Below, one piece after another: positions 49,716 to 62,799 of a stretch of DNA of 64,000 nucleotides. Both the position numbers and the translations under genes were made by a program. The notes under the pieces are model-generated. The model did no database searches. It was not told where the DNA came from and saw nothing but the letters and a program-made list of their open reading frames with translations. The stretch lies in the NCBI GenBank assembly GCA_023525715.1, contig CM042011.1, positions 60,995,354 to 61,059,353 of the forward strand, read 5' to 3'. Source of the stretch: Cichorium intybus. Its lineage: Eukaryota; Streptophyta; Magnoliopsida; Asterales; Asteraceae. Numbering within the stretch: the stretch's first letter is position 1; each line of letters opens with the position of its first letter.

Positions 49716-52695
49716 TGTAAGAGCCCAAAAATATTGATCAAAGTATAAAATGAACATATGTGAAGTTTCGGTTGAATTATGTCTTAATAATAGAATTTTG
49801 TATAAAAAGAGCAAAAAGAGTATTTTGGTAAGTTTCAGTTGCTATTACAAAATGAAAATAATCATATTTTCATTAAGGACGAAATATATATACTATATTT
49901 ATAAGTATGAAAAATGAATACTGAAAATGTAAAAGTAAGTGGAGAGTGCAAAATGACTAAAAAGGGCATTTTCGTCATTTTGAAATATTGAACCTAATAA
50001 TGAGATTTTTATGTGTTAAAATGGTATTTTGTTGTATTATAGATCAAAGTGTAAAATTATTTTCTTGATGTGGGGCAAATATGTAAGAAAATGAACTTTG
50101 TGTAATAAAACCTAGATTATGTGTCAAAATACAAGAATTGGAACTTTGGGGGGGGGGGGGTAAAATGTAAATATGGTACTATAAATAGGAGAAAAATCTC
50201 CCATAGTTTCCAGAAGTTTATGGAATGTTCGGGGGAGAGAGCTTGTAGGTGTGATTTCTGAAAGATCATGGAAGATTGAAGCTTTATCTTGGAATTGAAG
50301 ATTTCCAAGCAAATTAAGGTAAGAATCTATCCTATGTTGTATAATTTGTAGAAAAATCATACGATGTCCAAATCAGGCGATTCCAGTACCCATGGTTTCG
50401 TCTCAATGTCTTTTTCAGTTCATCAGTTGGGGTTCAAACTTCAATCGGTCGTTTTCTAGGGTTTTGAGCCCAATTTCCATGAGTATGATTTCTGTGTCCA
50501 ATTGTGTTGTCAAATTCTTGTAAAATCGTGTGTTCACTGGATTGTTTTGAAATTTTGTGTGGAGAAGAACCTTGTCATGATCCATACCCGACCAAAAGGG
50601 ATTGACTCAGTTCATTGTTTTGGTTTGGACTTTGGTGTGTGCAATCCGACCTCCACAGATTGGTTGCTGCACACCTAGGTCAACTTGTGGGATTTTTAGT
50701 TCCCAAATGGTTCATATTTTTGGTCTGAAAATTTGAGGCGAAGTCCATCCTCATGTCTAGTGTGTTCCATCCAAAGGGCTTGATCCAATTCAATTCGGAA
50801 GCTAGGGTTCCAATGCTTTCTCTTTGACTGAACAAGAATTGTGGCTGTGCATATTGTCCTTGTTGCACGATTTTTAATTCTCAGTTGGCTTATGATTTGA
50901 GCTTGATTTTTGGATGAGAGCTTTATCTTCATGTCTAGTGTAACTCATCCAAAAGGATTGATTTATTTCCTTTCAGAATTTAGGTGGTTGGACCAATCTT
51001 GTCAAGCTATGCTGAGTTGTGACAGAAATGTTGCTGCTCATTTCCTTCATATTGTATAATTTTTAATTCTTAATTGGTTTGTCTTTTGGGGCTGAATTTC
51101 GGAGGGTAGTCTCTTGGTTATATCTAGTATACCTATGTAAGAGGGTTTTTCTTGATTCCATTCCCAAGTGGAATGGAATTGGTGATTCCTCCGTTAATCC
51201 AGATTTGTGACAGATTGCACTGTCAATCTTGTCACTTATTTTCTAAGGTCTTAGAGTGTGATTCAAGTCTCGGTATCTTCTCGAGACTTGTCATGTATTG
51301 TGTCTATTTTTCAGAATGTCTAAGTTTGTGCCATTCGAGTTTCTGGGTCAGGAGTTATGGTCAATTCTTTGACTATGCATCTTAGATGTCAAAATCTGAA
51401 AATGAGTTAATAATGTGATATTAATCTATTAAGATGTAGATTAAGAGGTCTTTAATTGTTACTAAGGCCTAGCTTGTATTAACTAGAATGTTAAATGAAC
51501 TCCTTAGGTATTAAGGAGTAAAGTTGAAGGAAAGGAAAAACAATGGGAAGAAGTGATTCTAGTTAGACTTCTCTAACTAGACAAGGTGAGTACATGAGAT
51601 ATTTTACCTATTTTGGGGTACATGGCAAGTAAGTATATCAAAATTTCTTACAAAATTTCTATATGTGAGATTATATGCAAGAATATTATTTTCTAACTTG
51701 TTTGGGAAAGTATAATGTTATATTTGAAGTCATATTTTTGGACTACACGTCAAATTATGTGAAAGTATGTTTTGGTCTATGAACCAATTATGTGGAAGTA
51801 TGTTTTGGTTATAAACCATATATGTTTTTAAGTATAAATGGGCATATAGCCATAATATGTTTGGAAAAGTATGATTTGGCATTTAGCCTAGAATATTGTA
51901 AAAACATATTTTAATTTTATGATTAATATGTGATGAAAGTTATAAGTTTGGCACTTAGCCACTATGTATGAAAGTAATGTTTAAGTAAGCAGAAAGTATT
52001 TTGTATGACTGGTATTTGTAGCAAGCAATGTTAGTAATGGAACCATGACGTGTTCCACCTACTCGGGTTAGGTATGGAGTGTACTGGGGAAAAAGCCCCA
52101 TCGTGAAGTAGATTTCCTAAGCAACTTCTACTGGTGAGGATTGATCTGTTCTTTCTAGCTGTAGAGACTTGGGGTATCACTTATGGTGATTAAAGCCCTA
52201 AGTATAAAAATCCAGCAAGTTTATAATACCAGTCAAAGAAAGTAAAAAGATGCTATTTTTGCAAAGTATATTATGAAATGACTTTGGAAAGTAAAGAGTT
52301 ATAGTATGTTATTACTATAAAGTTTAGACAGATGTTTTATGTTATAAATTTTATAAAAAAAAAGTTGGAAAAAGAAGTTAAAGATTTGAGTCTAAAACTC
52401 ATGTAACTCACGAGACATTATTGTCATACGTATTATATGTTTTGCCATGTATTCCAGGTTAAAATGCTATGCTATAATTGGATGAAGTTTAGCTGGAGTG
52501 GAGCTCGAGTTAGCTCCTATCTTGGACTCAAGGTTTAATCCTTTCTTGCTTACTATGGTTAGTTTTGGTATGGATTTGTAACACCCACAATTTTAAAACA
52601 TGTAAATTATAGGTTTTTGATAAACCGTATTTTTATATTCATGAACTTTTACGAAAAACAATAGTATTTGCAAACAGTAGAAATGGGGTGTCACA
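49716..52695 (+). repeat. Solo LTR F2 (family of element C), 2980 bp
   Basis: TGTAAGAGCCC...GGGGTGTCACA with perfect target duplication GTGGA (49711-49715, 52696-52700). The right 1.1 kb is very similar to F1 (e.g. GGGGTACATGGCAAGTAAGT); the middle differs and contains a degenerate tandem repeat of about 180 bp (50580-51190). Confidence 0.9.
50580..51190. repeat. Degenerate tandem repeat of about 180 bp within F2
   Basis: Recurrent block around ATGTCTAGTGT...CATCCAAA.GG.TTGAT at about 50754, 50932 and 51121 with spacings near 178 and 189. A first partial unit begins near 50583. Confidence 0.65.
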
Positions 52696-53396
52696 GTGGA
52701 CACCCATTAAACCGTCATTTTATAGGCAGTCTCCTTATACCCACTTTATAGATCAGCTTCGTGAATGAGGCCTACTATCGATTTGACTAACCATTAAATC
52801 TTATACATATAATATTAACTTTTAATTATAATATATATAAGATGAATTTTAAACTTTTTAAAATGTTTTTGGTTTATCTTTTAATTATTGGAACTTAAAC
52901 TATTAAATTTAAAATTAAATTAAACCTTTTAAAATCGATTTAATTATCCTTTAATTAAACCATTAATTAAATTAATTAAATTTTGATATTTTAAACCTTT
53001 TAAAATATTTTAGGATTTATCTTTTAATTTTCGCCAATTTAAAAAAAACAATTAAATTAAATCCTTGAATTATCTTTTAATTACTAAGTAATTAAATTAA
53101 TTCAAATGTAGATATGTTTTACCAAATTAATCAAATTAATTTAAACCTATCTTAAACCCCTTAATTTTCGATTTCAAATAATGGGTTTAAGGTTATCCAT
53201 TTAATTAATCAATTAAAGTTACCAAAAATAGAAAACCTTCTAAAACCCTAGCAAATTTCGAAAATCATAAGGGGGAGGGGCTAGGGTTTTCAAAATCCTA
53301 GCCCTAAATCGATTTCAATAATATTAGGGTTTATAAGCTTTAAATCCTAAAATTTAGGAAAACTATTATACCTATTCAACAAGAAAACAGCCAAAA
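52696..53396 (-). other. Element D 5' leader, part next to the primer-binding site
   Basis: AT-rich, non-coding; matches 29936-30420 of element B. Confidence 0.6.
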
Positions 53397-53408
53397 GCTC
53401 TGATACCA
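53397..53408 (-). promoter_or_regulatory. Element D primer-binding site
   Basis: Minus strand TGGTATCAGAGC, complementary to initiator methionine tRNA, one base from the LTR at 53410. Confidence 0.85.
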
Positions 53409-53409
53409 C

Positions 53410-54184
53410 TGAAGGGTTTTATGCAAATCTATGAACTAATAACCTAAGTTCATATGCAACCTATAAGGATCTTTGTTTTCTTCTAATTGAAGATATAATA
53501 AATTCCTAAAGGCTAGAAGAAATTAACTAAAAGAATTAAATCAGAAAAACTAACATTTTAGGATTTCTTGGAAGCAAAGCAGCACAAGTGTCCTGCCTCA
53601 AATGAGATCACACCCATGGAGCAGGAGTAGGGATCGAAATTCCAGAGAGATGGGATATATTTTGGCGTAGAAAAACTAGGGTCTAGGGTCCCCTATTTAT
53701 AGCTCTCAGCTAATAATTAGATAAGCCTTTAGAGATAAACATTTGAATTCAAATAAGATAAACATTTATCTATTAATTCAAAACTATTTATTCTAATTAT
53801 CATTATCGAAATTATGGTTTATCTTAACCATAATTTCGCTGGCTATTATAGCTGCCAAAATTGTCACTTACTCAACTATTGAATACTTACAATTCAGCCC
53901 CTGCACCTTTAATTAATTAAATTAATCACCAAATTAATTCCAATTAATTCTAGATTAATTTCTAATTAATTAATATAGTTTCTTATTAATATATTATCAC
54001 TTTAATATATTAATAAACTATTTATTTAGTTTCTATTGATTTATTAATCATATAATAAATCAATCTTTCTCTCTACAGAACTTTCTACCAAACCTCCTGC
54101 TATGAGGGCAACCCAAATAGACTATGCTACTATTAATTAGAAAAATACTAATTATTAGTCATGGCTTAGACACCTAATCCAACG
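53410..54184 (-). repeat. Element D 5' LTR (right)
   Basis: 775 bp; TGAAGGGTTTTATG...CTAATCCAACG; the last base pair is mutated from the expected CA. Confidence 0.85.
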
Positions 54185-54189
54185 CTCAT

Positions 54190-54469
54190 GCCATCTAATA
54201 AACTTGAAAATCGATCTATGAGCAATCCAATTAAATGTCACAAATTGAATATCATTCGCCGTTTTAAAGGAGAGTATTTATTTTTATTGAACATCCACGA
54301 GTTACATACAGGCCTTCCTGATCAGCCAGATGACAGCAAAAATCATCACCAAAGTAAGTTTTCTTCTCTTTTTTTTTCTCTAGAAACGAAAGATAAAAAA
54401 CATAACATCTCACTTCTGGTTTTTGGCTATGTCATAGATAGCCCACTGTAACTCATGAACCAAGACCAA
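54190..54469. other. Non-coding flank right of element D
   Basis: Nothing recognised; the 87-codon plus-strand frame at 54188-54451 has no family features. Confidence 0.35.
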
Positions 54470-54602
54470 ATGTGAACCGAAAAATGACAGGTAAGTGATC
54501 ACCAGTCTCTTCCTCCACGTTACATAAAGGGCAAACATTGGAGGGTAAAATGATACCTCTACAGATAAGGTTAGCAGCCACTGGAAGCCTATATGTGTAC
54601 TA
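54470..54602 (-). pseudogene. LINE reverse-transcriptase zinc-binding fragment
   Basis: Read in the minus frame from about 54600, the segment gives RLPVAANLICRGIILPSN followed by VCPLCNVEEETGDHLPVIF. This is the pattern of the zf-RVT domain (PF13966) found downstream of reverse transcriptase in plant L1-type LINEs. Only about 45 codons remain; neighbouring DNA shows no polymerase motifs. Confidence 0.6.
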
Positions 54603-54867
54603 TATATTAAATCATGCATTCATTTATGTTACTTATAACATCGTAATAGGAAGAAAGAAAGTACAATACTATAATGAACAAATAAGTGAAAGTATCGATA
54701 TGTTTGTTATATTTAACTTTTCTGTTATAGTCACAGAAAAATATAGTTTTTTGGTATTACTTATAGAAAATTTTAGGTTTATATTTTTGTATTGGATACA
54801 TAAAAATCTAGATATTTTGTAAATTTTAACTATATTAGATAATATGTCAAATAACCCACAAATTACT
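54603..54867. other. Non-coding, AT-rich
   Basis: Nothing recognised. Confidence 0.35.
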
Positions 54868-55113
54868 CACTAAAAATACTATGGGAAATCATATATGTCA
54901 GCCATCCATTGGTAACACATCCTTGGGTAATCGTAATCCGTAATCGATAGCAAACATACCCAAGGGTAATCTGTAGGAAAACTTTCGTGCTAATACGTAC
55001 CAAAAAATGTCCAGGGGTAATTCGTTTCAAACATATATATTCCGTGGTAAAAGATTTCCCACACACATTTTACACACAAATCTGTGCCTGGGAAATTCAT
55101 GGATAAAACACAG

Positions 55114-55561
55114 TGTGGAAATATGTAATTGCCTTCCAAATTTGAAGTCCATAATGGATGGTTGTACAAGATTCAAGGATGGATGGTTGCATGAATTCAA
55201 CTATGGATGGTTGCATCCACTATAAAAGGATGTTAATTCTCCATTTGCAAATCATCCCAAAAACACCATCTCTCACAACTCAATCTTCTCTTCTTATAAA
55301 TACATAAGAGTTTTAAACTCTTTGTATTTTTGTATTCTCCCAAACACTTTGTAAATACCGCAAAATATAGTGAATTGGTTCTCGGCTTCCTCCGCCCGTG
55401 GTTTTTCCCGATTTGGGTTTTCCACGTAAATCCTCGTGTCTCTATTTTATTTACTTTATTCGTATTTTCGTTGTGATTATTATCGTTTGATAATTTTGAT
55501 CCCATTCCGCATTGAGCTAATATTGTCTAAAGTCAATTCGGATCCGTCGTATTTTACAACA
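55114..55561 (+). repeat. Copia E 5' LTR
   Basis: TGTGGAAATATG...TTTTACAACA. TATA box TATAAAAG at 55221-55228. Upstream, three spaced copies of ATGGATGGTTG (55154, 55179, 55203) look like U3 enhancer repeats. The 90-codon minus frame here is an LTR artefact, present in both LTRs. Confidence 0.93.
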
Positions 55562-55563
55562 AT

Positions 55564-55575
55564 TGGTATCAGAGC
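55564..55575 (+). promoter_or_regulatory. Copia E primer-binding site
   Basis: TGGTATCAGAGC, complementary to initiator methionine tRNA, two bases after the LTR. Confidence 0.88.
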
Positions 55576-55626
55576 GTCCGGGTTTTGATATTAGCTTGTT
55601 GGGATCATTTTATCAAGTAATAAATC

Positions 55627-58600
55627 ATGTCTTCGGTGAAATACGATATTCCGCTGCTGGATCGGAATACCTGATTTCCGTTGTGGCAAGTAAAGATGAG
55701 AGATATTCTCATTCAGATGGATTTACACAAGGCGCTCTTGGGCTTCGAAAGGATGCCCAATACATGGACCGAAGAAGAAAAAGAGATGAAATATCTGAAG
55801 GCTTTATCCCAGATTCGTTTGCACTTGTCAAACGATGTTTTACAAGATGTTCTAAAAGAAACGTCGGCGGCTGCTTTGTGGCTGAAGTTGGAGCAGTTAT
55901 TGATGACAAAGAGCTTACCGAACAAGTTGCATCTAAAGCAACGGCTGTTCAATCTCAAGATGATTGAAGGAGGCTCATTAGCTGAACATTTGTCCACATT
56001 CAAAGAGTTAATAAATAACTTGGAGAATATGGATGTTCAGTATGAAGATGAAGACTTAGCTTTATTTTTGCTGTCATCGTTGCCCGAATTCTACAGCCAT
56101 TTTCGTGATACGATCATCTACAGCCGTGAAACTCTTGTTTTAGATGAAGTCTTTACAGCTTTGGATTCTAAAGAGAAGATGAAATATATTACCGGTGGTG
56201 GTTCAAGTGATGCTAAAGCCGAAGGTTTGAATGCCAGAGGAAGAACAATAGAGAGAAGTAGAACTTCTCAATCTTCCAACAGAACCAGATCCAAGTCAAA
56301 AGGCAAACGAAAGTTTTGCAACTATTGTCATAAGAAGGGACATGTGCTTGAAGAATGTTTCAAGTTGAAGAATAAAGAAAAAGAGAAGGCGGCAGCAAAT
56401 GGTAAACAAGCTAGCACTTCGGGTGAAGCCGATATAGCAGAGGTCGAATGTATTGGAGAACTCTTGACAGTTTATTCAGATAAACTGGATTCCACTGGTG
56501 ATTGGATACTCAACTCTGGTTGTACTTTTCATATGTGTCACAACAAAAGTTGGTTTTACACATTTGAAAAGGTTAACCAGGGCTATGTGTTGATGGGTAA
56601 CAATACTACATGTCCAGTTCTTGGATATGGTTCAGTCAGAATCCGTATGTTTGATGGCGTTATCCGAACCATTGGGGATATTAGATATGTCCCTGACCTC
56701 AGAAGAAACTTGTTATCTCTTAGTTCATTTGATAAAAAAGGATACGAGTTTGCCGGTAAAGGTGGAGTTCTCAGGGTGTTCAAAGATGGTTCCGACAAAC
56801 TGAGAGCCAGTCGAAAAACCTCAGACCTCTACTTTCTTGACGGGCAAACAATTTCGAGTGATGCTGCTATTGTTTCAAAGTCTCTTTCTGATCCAGATCA
56901 GTCCCATCTTTGGCACCTTCGACTCGGCCATATGAGTTTTCAAGGCATGTCAGAATTGAGTCGAAGAGGTTTACTTGGTCAACAAAAGATTGTTGATTTG
57001 GATTTCTGTGAAGACTGTGTATATGGCAAGGCAAAACGAGTGAGGTTTGCAAGTGGTATCCATACAACGAAAGGACCACTCGACTATGTCCACTCGGATT
57101 TATGGGGACTAGCTCGAGTTGCTTCTAAAGGTGGAGCTAACTATATGCTCACTATCATTGACGATTTCTCCAGGAAGGTGTGGTGTTTCTTCTTAAAACA
57201 TAAAGGAGATGTTTTCTCTACCTTCAGAGACTGGAAAGTTCAGGTTGAAAAGCAATCAGGATTGGTGGTAAAGTATCTTCGTACGGATAATGGACTAGAG
57301 TTTTGCTCAGAAGAGTTTAATGCCTATTGCTGAAAGGAAGGCATTACTCGACATCGTACGGTAGTCCATACGCCTCAACAAAATGGTGTAGCCGAAAGGA
57401 TGAATCGCACCATTATGGAGAAGGTCCGGTGTATGCTTTCTAATTCCAAATTGCCAAAGTCCTTTTAGGCGGAGGCTGCTTCTACTGCTTGCTATGTTAT
57501 CAACCGATCACCGTCACGAGCAATCGAAAAGAAAACTCCGTATGAGTTATGGTCCGGGAAACCTGCCGATTATACACATCTGAAACCTTTCGGATGTCCA
57601 GCTTATGCACGAGTTGACAATGAGAAGTTAGAACTGAGAGCACTTAAATGTGTCTTTCTTGGTTATAATCCAGGAGTTAAAGGTTACAAGTTATGGAGCA
57701 ATGATCTAAATAAAATCATCATCTCAAGAGATGTTACTTTTGACGAGTCTGCTATGATTCATCAAACTTCCGACTCTACAGAAGATACAGTCGCATCATC
57801 AAATGCCAATGAAGAGAAAGCTCAAATGGAGGTGGAGTTTCCTACTTCACCTGTCACCATTTCGAGTCCAATTGAGCAACAAGAGTCTTCCTCGCCAAAT
57901 GAGCATGTCATTGTTGAAGAAACAACAACTTCACAACCACAAGCTACTACTCGAAGCATTGCAAGAGATAGGCCGAGAAGACAAATTGTTCCTCCAAAGA
58001 GGTATGCTGAAGCTGAACTTGTTGCTTACGCTTTTATTGTTGCTAATGATATTGAGTCGGAAACGGAGCCTCTAAATTATGATGAGGCTATCAAATCTAA
58101 AGACTCAAGTGATTGGATGATTGCTATGCATAATGAGATGAAATCCTTGCAAAGAAATGGTACTTGGGATTTAGTTCCTATTCCAAAAGGGAAAAGGCCA
58201 GTTAAATGCAAGTGGGTCTACAAGCTCAAAGAACCTGTTAACCCGAACGAGAAACCAAGATATAAAGCTCGGTTGGTAGCTAAAGGCTACAGTCAAATTC
58301 CAGGCGTTGACTATACTGACATCTATTCCCCAGTAGTCAAACATACTTCTATTCGTGCATTGTTGGGGTTAGTTGCTTCAAATGATTATGAGTTGGAGCA
58401 ACTAGATGTTACTACAGCTTTCCTAAATGGTGAGCTTGAGGAAGAGATTTTCATGCAACAACCTGAAGGTTTTGTAGTTCCTGGCAAGGAGGACTACGTA
58501 TGTAAATTGAAGAAATCTCTCTATGGCCTCAAGCAGTCTCCTAGACAATGGTACAAGAGGTTTGATTCTTTCATGACCAGTCACAAATTCAGCAGGTGCA

Positions 58601-59631
58601 CCTATGATAGCTGCGTTTATTTCAAGAAAGGTGACGATGGTTCAAAGATCTACTTACTCTTGTACGTGGATGACATGTTGATTACAGCAAAAGATATGAA
58701 GGAGATTCAGAAGTTAAAAGACCAATTGAAAGCTGATTTTGAAATGAAGGACTTAGGAGCTGCCAAGAAAATTTTAGGTATGGAAATTGTTCGTGACAGG
58801 AAGTCTAGGATCTTGCATCTTTCTCAAAAAGGTTACATTGAGAAAGTCCTAAGACGTTTTAATATGCATGAAGCAAAGCCTGTCAACACACCTTTTGCAG
58901 CTCATTTCAAGTTATCATCCGCTTTAAGTCCTACTACTGAGACTGATATGGAGTACATGGCACGCGTACCATACTCTAGTGCTGTTGGATCTTTGATGTA
59001 TGCTATGATCTGCACACGCCCTGATTTGGCTTATGCAGTTAGCATGGTTAGTAGATATATGGCGAACCCGGGAAGAAAACACTAGAAAGCAGTACAGTGG
59101 ATCTTACGTTATCTACGCGGTACGTCTTCTATGTGTCTACGCTATGGACAATCTAACACTGGGGTGGTTGGATATGTTGATTCAGATTTTGGCAAATACT
59201 TGGATAAACGAAGATCCATTACAGGGTATGCGTTTACACTGAACGGTTGTGCTATTAGTTGGAAAGCCCAGTTACAGTCTACAGTTGCACTGTCTTCTAC
59301 AGAGGCAGAGTACATGGCGATTACAGAAGCAGTTAAGGAAGATATTTGGTTGAAGGGATTGTTTAGAGAACTCGATGATAGAATAAAGGTTACCACAGTA
59401 TTCTGTGATAATCAAAGTGCTATCTTCTTGAGTAAAGATCAGATGTTCCATGACCGTACAAAGCACATTGATATTCGTTATCATTTTGTGCGTGATATCA
59501 TTGAAAAAGGTGATTGTGTCATAGAAAAGATCGATACAGATTATAATCCCGCTGATGTGTTCACTAAGAGTCTTCCTATATCCAAGTTCAAACTATGTTT
59601 GGACTTAATGGGTATTTCTGATCGTAGTTGA
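55627..59631 (+). pseudogene. Copia E gag-pol polyprotein, single frame with four nonsense codons
   Basis: 1334 codons from ATG at 55627 to TGA at 59629-59631, no frameshift. Domains in order: gag (KMRDILIQMDLHKALLG onward), zinc knuckle CNYCHKKGHVLEEC (about residue 230), protease (NSGCTFHM; Asn where Asp is expected in the catalytic D-S/T-G), GAG-pre-integrase (HLWHLRLGHMS), integrase (HSDLWG, DDFSRKVW, HTPQQNGVAERMN), reverse transcriptase (YKARLVAKGYSQ, catalytic YVDDMLI) and RNase H (DSDFGK, STEAEYMA, FCDNQSA, KHIDIRYH). Stops: TGA 55672, TGA 57331, TAG 57466 and TAG 59083. Relatives have Arg, Arg, Trp and Trp there, so all four fit C-to-T or G-to-A transitions. The protease Asp-to-Asn change is a fifth. 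Cannot move on its own. Confidence 0.93.
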
Positions 59632-59802
59632 GCCTGATTAGGCTCGTGGTGGAGGAAGTATTTCATTTTTCAGGATCAATTTTTCTCTATATGGTGATTC
59701 CAGTTTCTTATGGAATTTTGGAGGTTGATGAGTTGTTTTCTGATGGTTAAGCATGCTGCAGTATCAATATGACTTACTACATTTTGAAGTCAAGGTGGAG
59801 AT
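59632..59802 (+). other. Copia E 3' untranslated region and polypurine tract
   Basis: 171 bases ending with CAAGGTGGAGAT directly before the LTR. Confidence 0.7.
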
Positions 59803-60250
59803 TGTGGAAATATGTAATTGCCTTCCAAATTTGAAGTCCATAATGGATGGTTGTACAAGATTCAAGGATGGATGGTTGCATGAATTCAACTATGGATGGT
59901 TGCATCCACTATAAAAGGATGTTAATTCTCCATTTGCAAATCATCCCAAAAACACCATCTCTCACAACTCAATCTTCTCTTCTTATAAATACATAAGAGT
60001 TTTAAACTCTTTGTATTTTTGTATTCTCCCAAACACTTTGTAAATACCGCAAAATATAGTGAATTGGTTCTCGGCTTCCTCCGCCCGTGGTTTTTCCCGA
60101 TTTGGGTTTTCCACGTAAATCCTCGTGTCTCTATTTTATTTACTTTATTCGTATTTTCGTTGTGATTATTATCGTTTGATAATTTTGATCCCATTCCGCA
60201 TTGAGCTAATATTGTCTAAAGTCAATTCGGATCCGTCGTATTTTACAACA
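59803..60250 (+). repeat. Copia E 3' LTR
   Basis: 448 bp, no difference from 55114-55561 noticed. Confidence 0.93.
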
Positions 60251-60305
60251 CACAATACCCATGGATTACCAATGGCCGTAGCCAAATATGTTTATTTTTG
60301 TAGAG

Positions 60306-61573
60306 GCGTGTAAATTGCGAGATGGGTTTAGCTTAAACATAACGAGTGTTTCCAACTGTAAAACTGTAAAACGCCTCCTATAGATCGGTCACTATATTTA
60401 ATGCAAAAACGGAGGAATCAATTTATTCTATATTGACTTCTTTATTCTTTTCGGTTCTTCTTTCGGTTCTTTTTTAGTCATATTTCTCCAACAAGACTTT
60501 TTATCATAGCTATGTTAGGTAGTTGAATTATATGGTTTTTGGGTTTTTTTTTTTTTTTTTTCTGTATTTTTGACAATGGTGTCGCTATAAGAGCGAACAA
60601 AGAAAAATAGCAGAGAGTGGTTCCACTTTGTAACAAGCCATGCCCATTTTTACTCATGTAAAGTATAAGCTTTGTAGTATCAATATGTTTAAGATTCCAA
60701 ATGAACCAAACACAAACGAAGCTAAAAAACTAAAGAGATTAAAAAGGAAGATCGTAATTCCATGTTCTTCAGTTAACTTCCATTCTATGAATTGTTTTTC
60801 TCAATAATTGGAGCAGTAAATACATAATCTGGAGATTGGTAGACTTTGAAAACATAGTTTTAAAACACAAAAATAGCAATGTTTTACCGAAAAATATGTT
60901 TGAAGAGATTGTTATCACAAAGATTTTGAAGAATTTGACTCCAAGATTGGAAATTACGTTCTTGCAATTGAGAGGTCTCTTGATTTATCTAAATATTCAT
61001 TTCATGAACACATTTTGCATATGTCAAACCATGAAAATATGAAAAAAAATCTTTTCAGGTCAAAGTGGAGAAACTTGAGATAGTCATTGGAGTATATTTT
61101 TTTCCTATGCTCTATGGAAAATAATTAAGGTTTGGTCCAGGATAGGCAGATACTGGGGTCTCAACAGGGATAACAACAGGTCCATGAAAGAGTTAAATGA
61201 GGATGTGCTCCACTTGTGGTCTTTGTCGATGTCCAAATGGGCTTTTGGACGATTAGAGATGAATTTTCATTCAAATCCAAGAAAGGATAGTTAAATGTCT
61301 TGTTCGATAACATAACTACAATTAAATTCGTATAAGTGGATTTGTAATGAGTGTAGTAGGATGAAGGTGGATTAGTGTTCAAATGTAAGCTAGACTTAGG
61401 GTTATTTTGTACATATGTTGGTTAGTTATTTGGTCATGAAAAAATGGCAGTTATGTAGGTAGTTTAGGTAGGTGGTTTAGTAGTTATTGGGTGGAAATTA
61501 AGTTGTTATTATCCGCCAAATGAAAGGGTGCAAATGTGCAATGGTTAGAAGGGTTTTGTCTATTGAACACAAA
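60306..61573. other. Intergenic, nothing firm
   Basis: AT-rich, with a poly(T) tract at about 60546-60562. No gene or element recognised. Frames of 60-75 codons have no features. Confidence 0.4.
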
Positions 61574-62727
<1,154 letters not shown>

Positions 62728-62799
62728 CTTTTTAACCTTTTACACACACCTTCTTCATCTTTTTAACCTCAAACATAAAAATTTCAAAATTCTTTTGCA

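Larger units (their letters stand above)
40637..54184 (-). mobile_element. Element D: gag-only copia-like element with two nested solo LTRs
   Basis: LTRs at 40637-41207 (rearranged) and 53410-54184; target duplication CTCAT at 40632-40636 and 54185-54189. It reads right to left: primer-binding site 53397-53408, leader with hairpins, gag 49071-48127, long non-coding hairpin-rich region, polypurine tract (complement at 41208-41219). Solo LTRs F1 (44086-47235) and F2 (49716-52695) interrupt it. Both outer ends are mutated (TG to TA on the left, CA to CG on the right). No protease, integrase or polymerase. Confidence 0.88.
55114..60250 (+). mobile_element. Copia E: young full-length Ty1/copia retrotransposon
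   Basis: LTRs 55114-55561 and 59803-60250, each 448 bp and identical as far as I can read. Primer-binding site 55564-55575, gag-pol frame 55627-59631, polypurine tract CAAGGTGGAGAT at 59791-59802. Flanks CACAG (55109-55113) and CACAA (60251-60255), a duplication with one mismatch. Length 5137 bp. The protein resembles Tnt1/Tork-lineage polyproteins. Confidence 0.93.
54868..60305. mobile_element. Degenerate MITE-like inverted repeat (CACTA-like ends) hosting Copia E
   Basis: Left arm from CACTAAAAATA (54868) to about 54935; right arm 60251-60305, whose complement reads CTCTACAAAAATAAACATAT. Shared inner blocks are CATATATG/CATATTTGG, GCCATCCATTGGTAA/GCCATTGGTAA and GGGTA. No 3-bp target duplication is recognisable. 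Assignment to CACTA rests on the CACTA(C)AAAAA-type end only. Confidence 0.45.

Noticed and set aside
55233..55505. 90-codon minus frame, also at 59922-60194
   Set aside because: Identical because it lies in both Copia E LTRs; overlaps promoter and leader.
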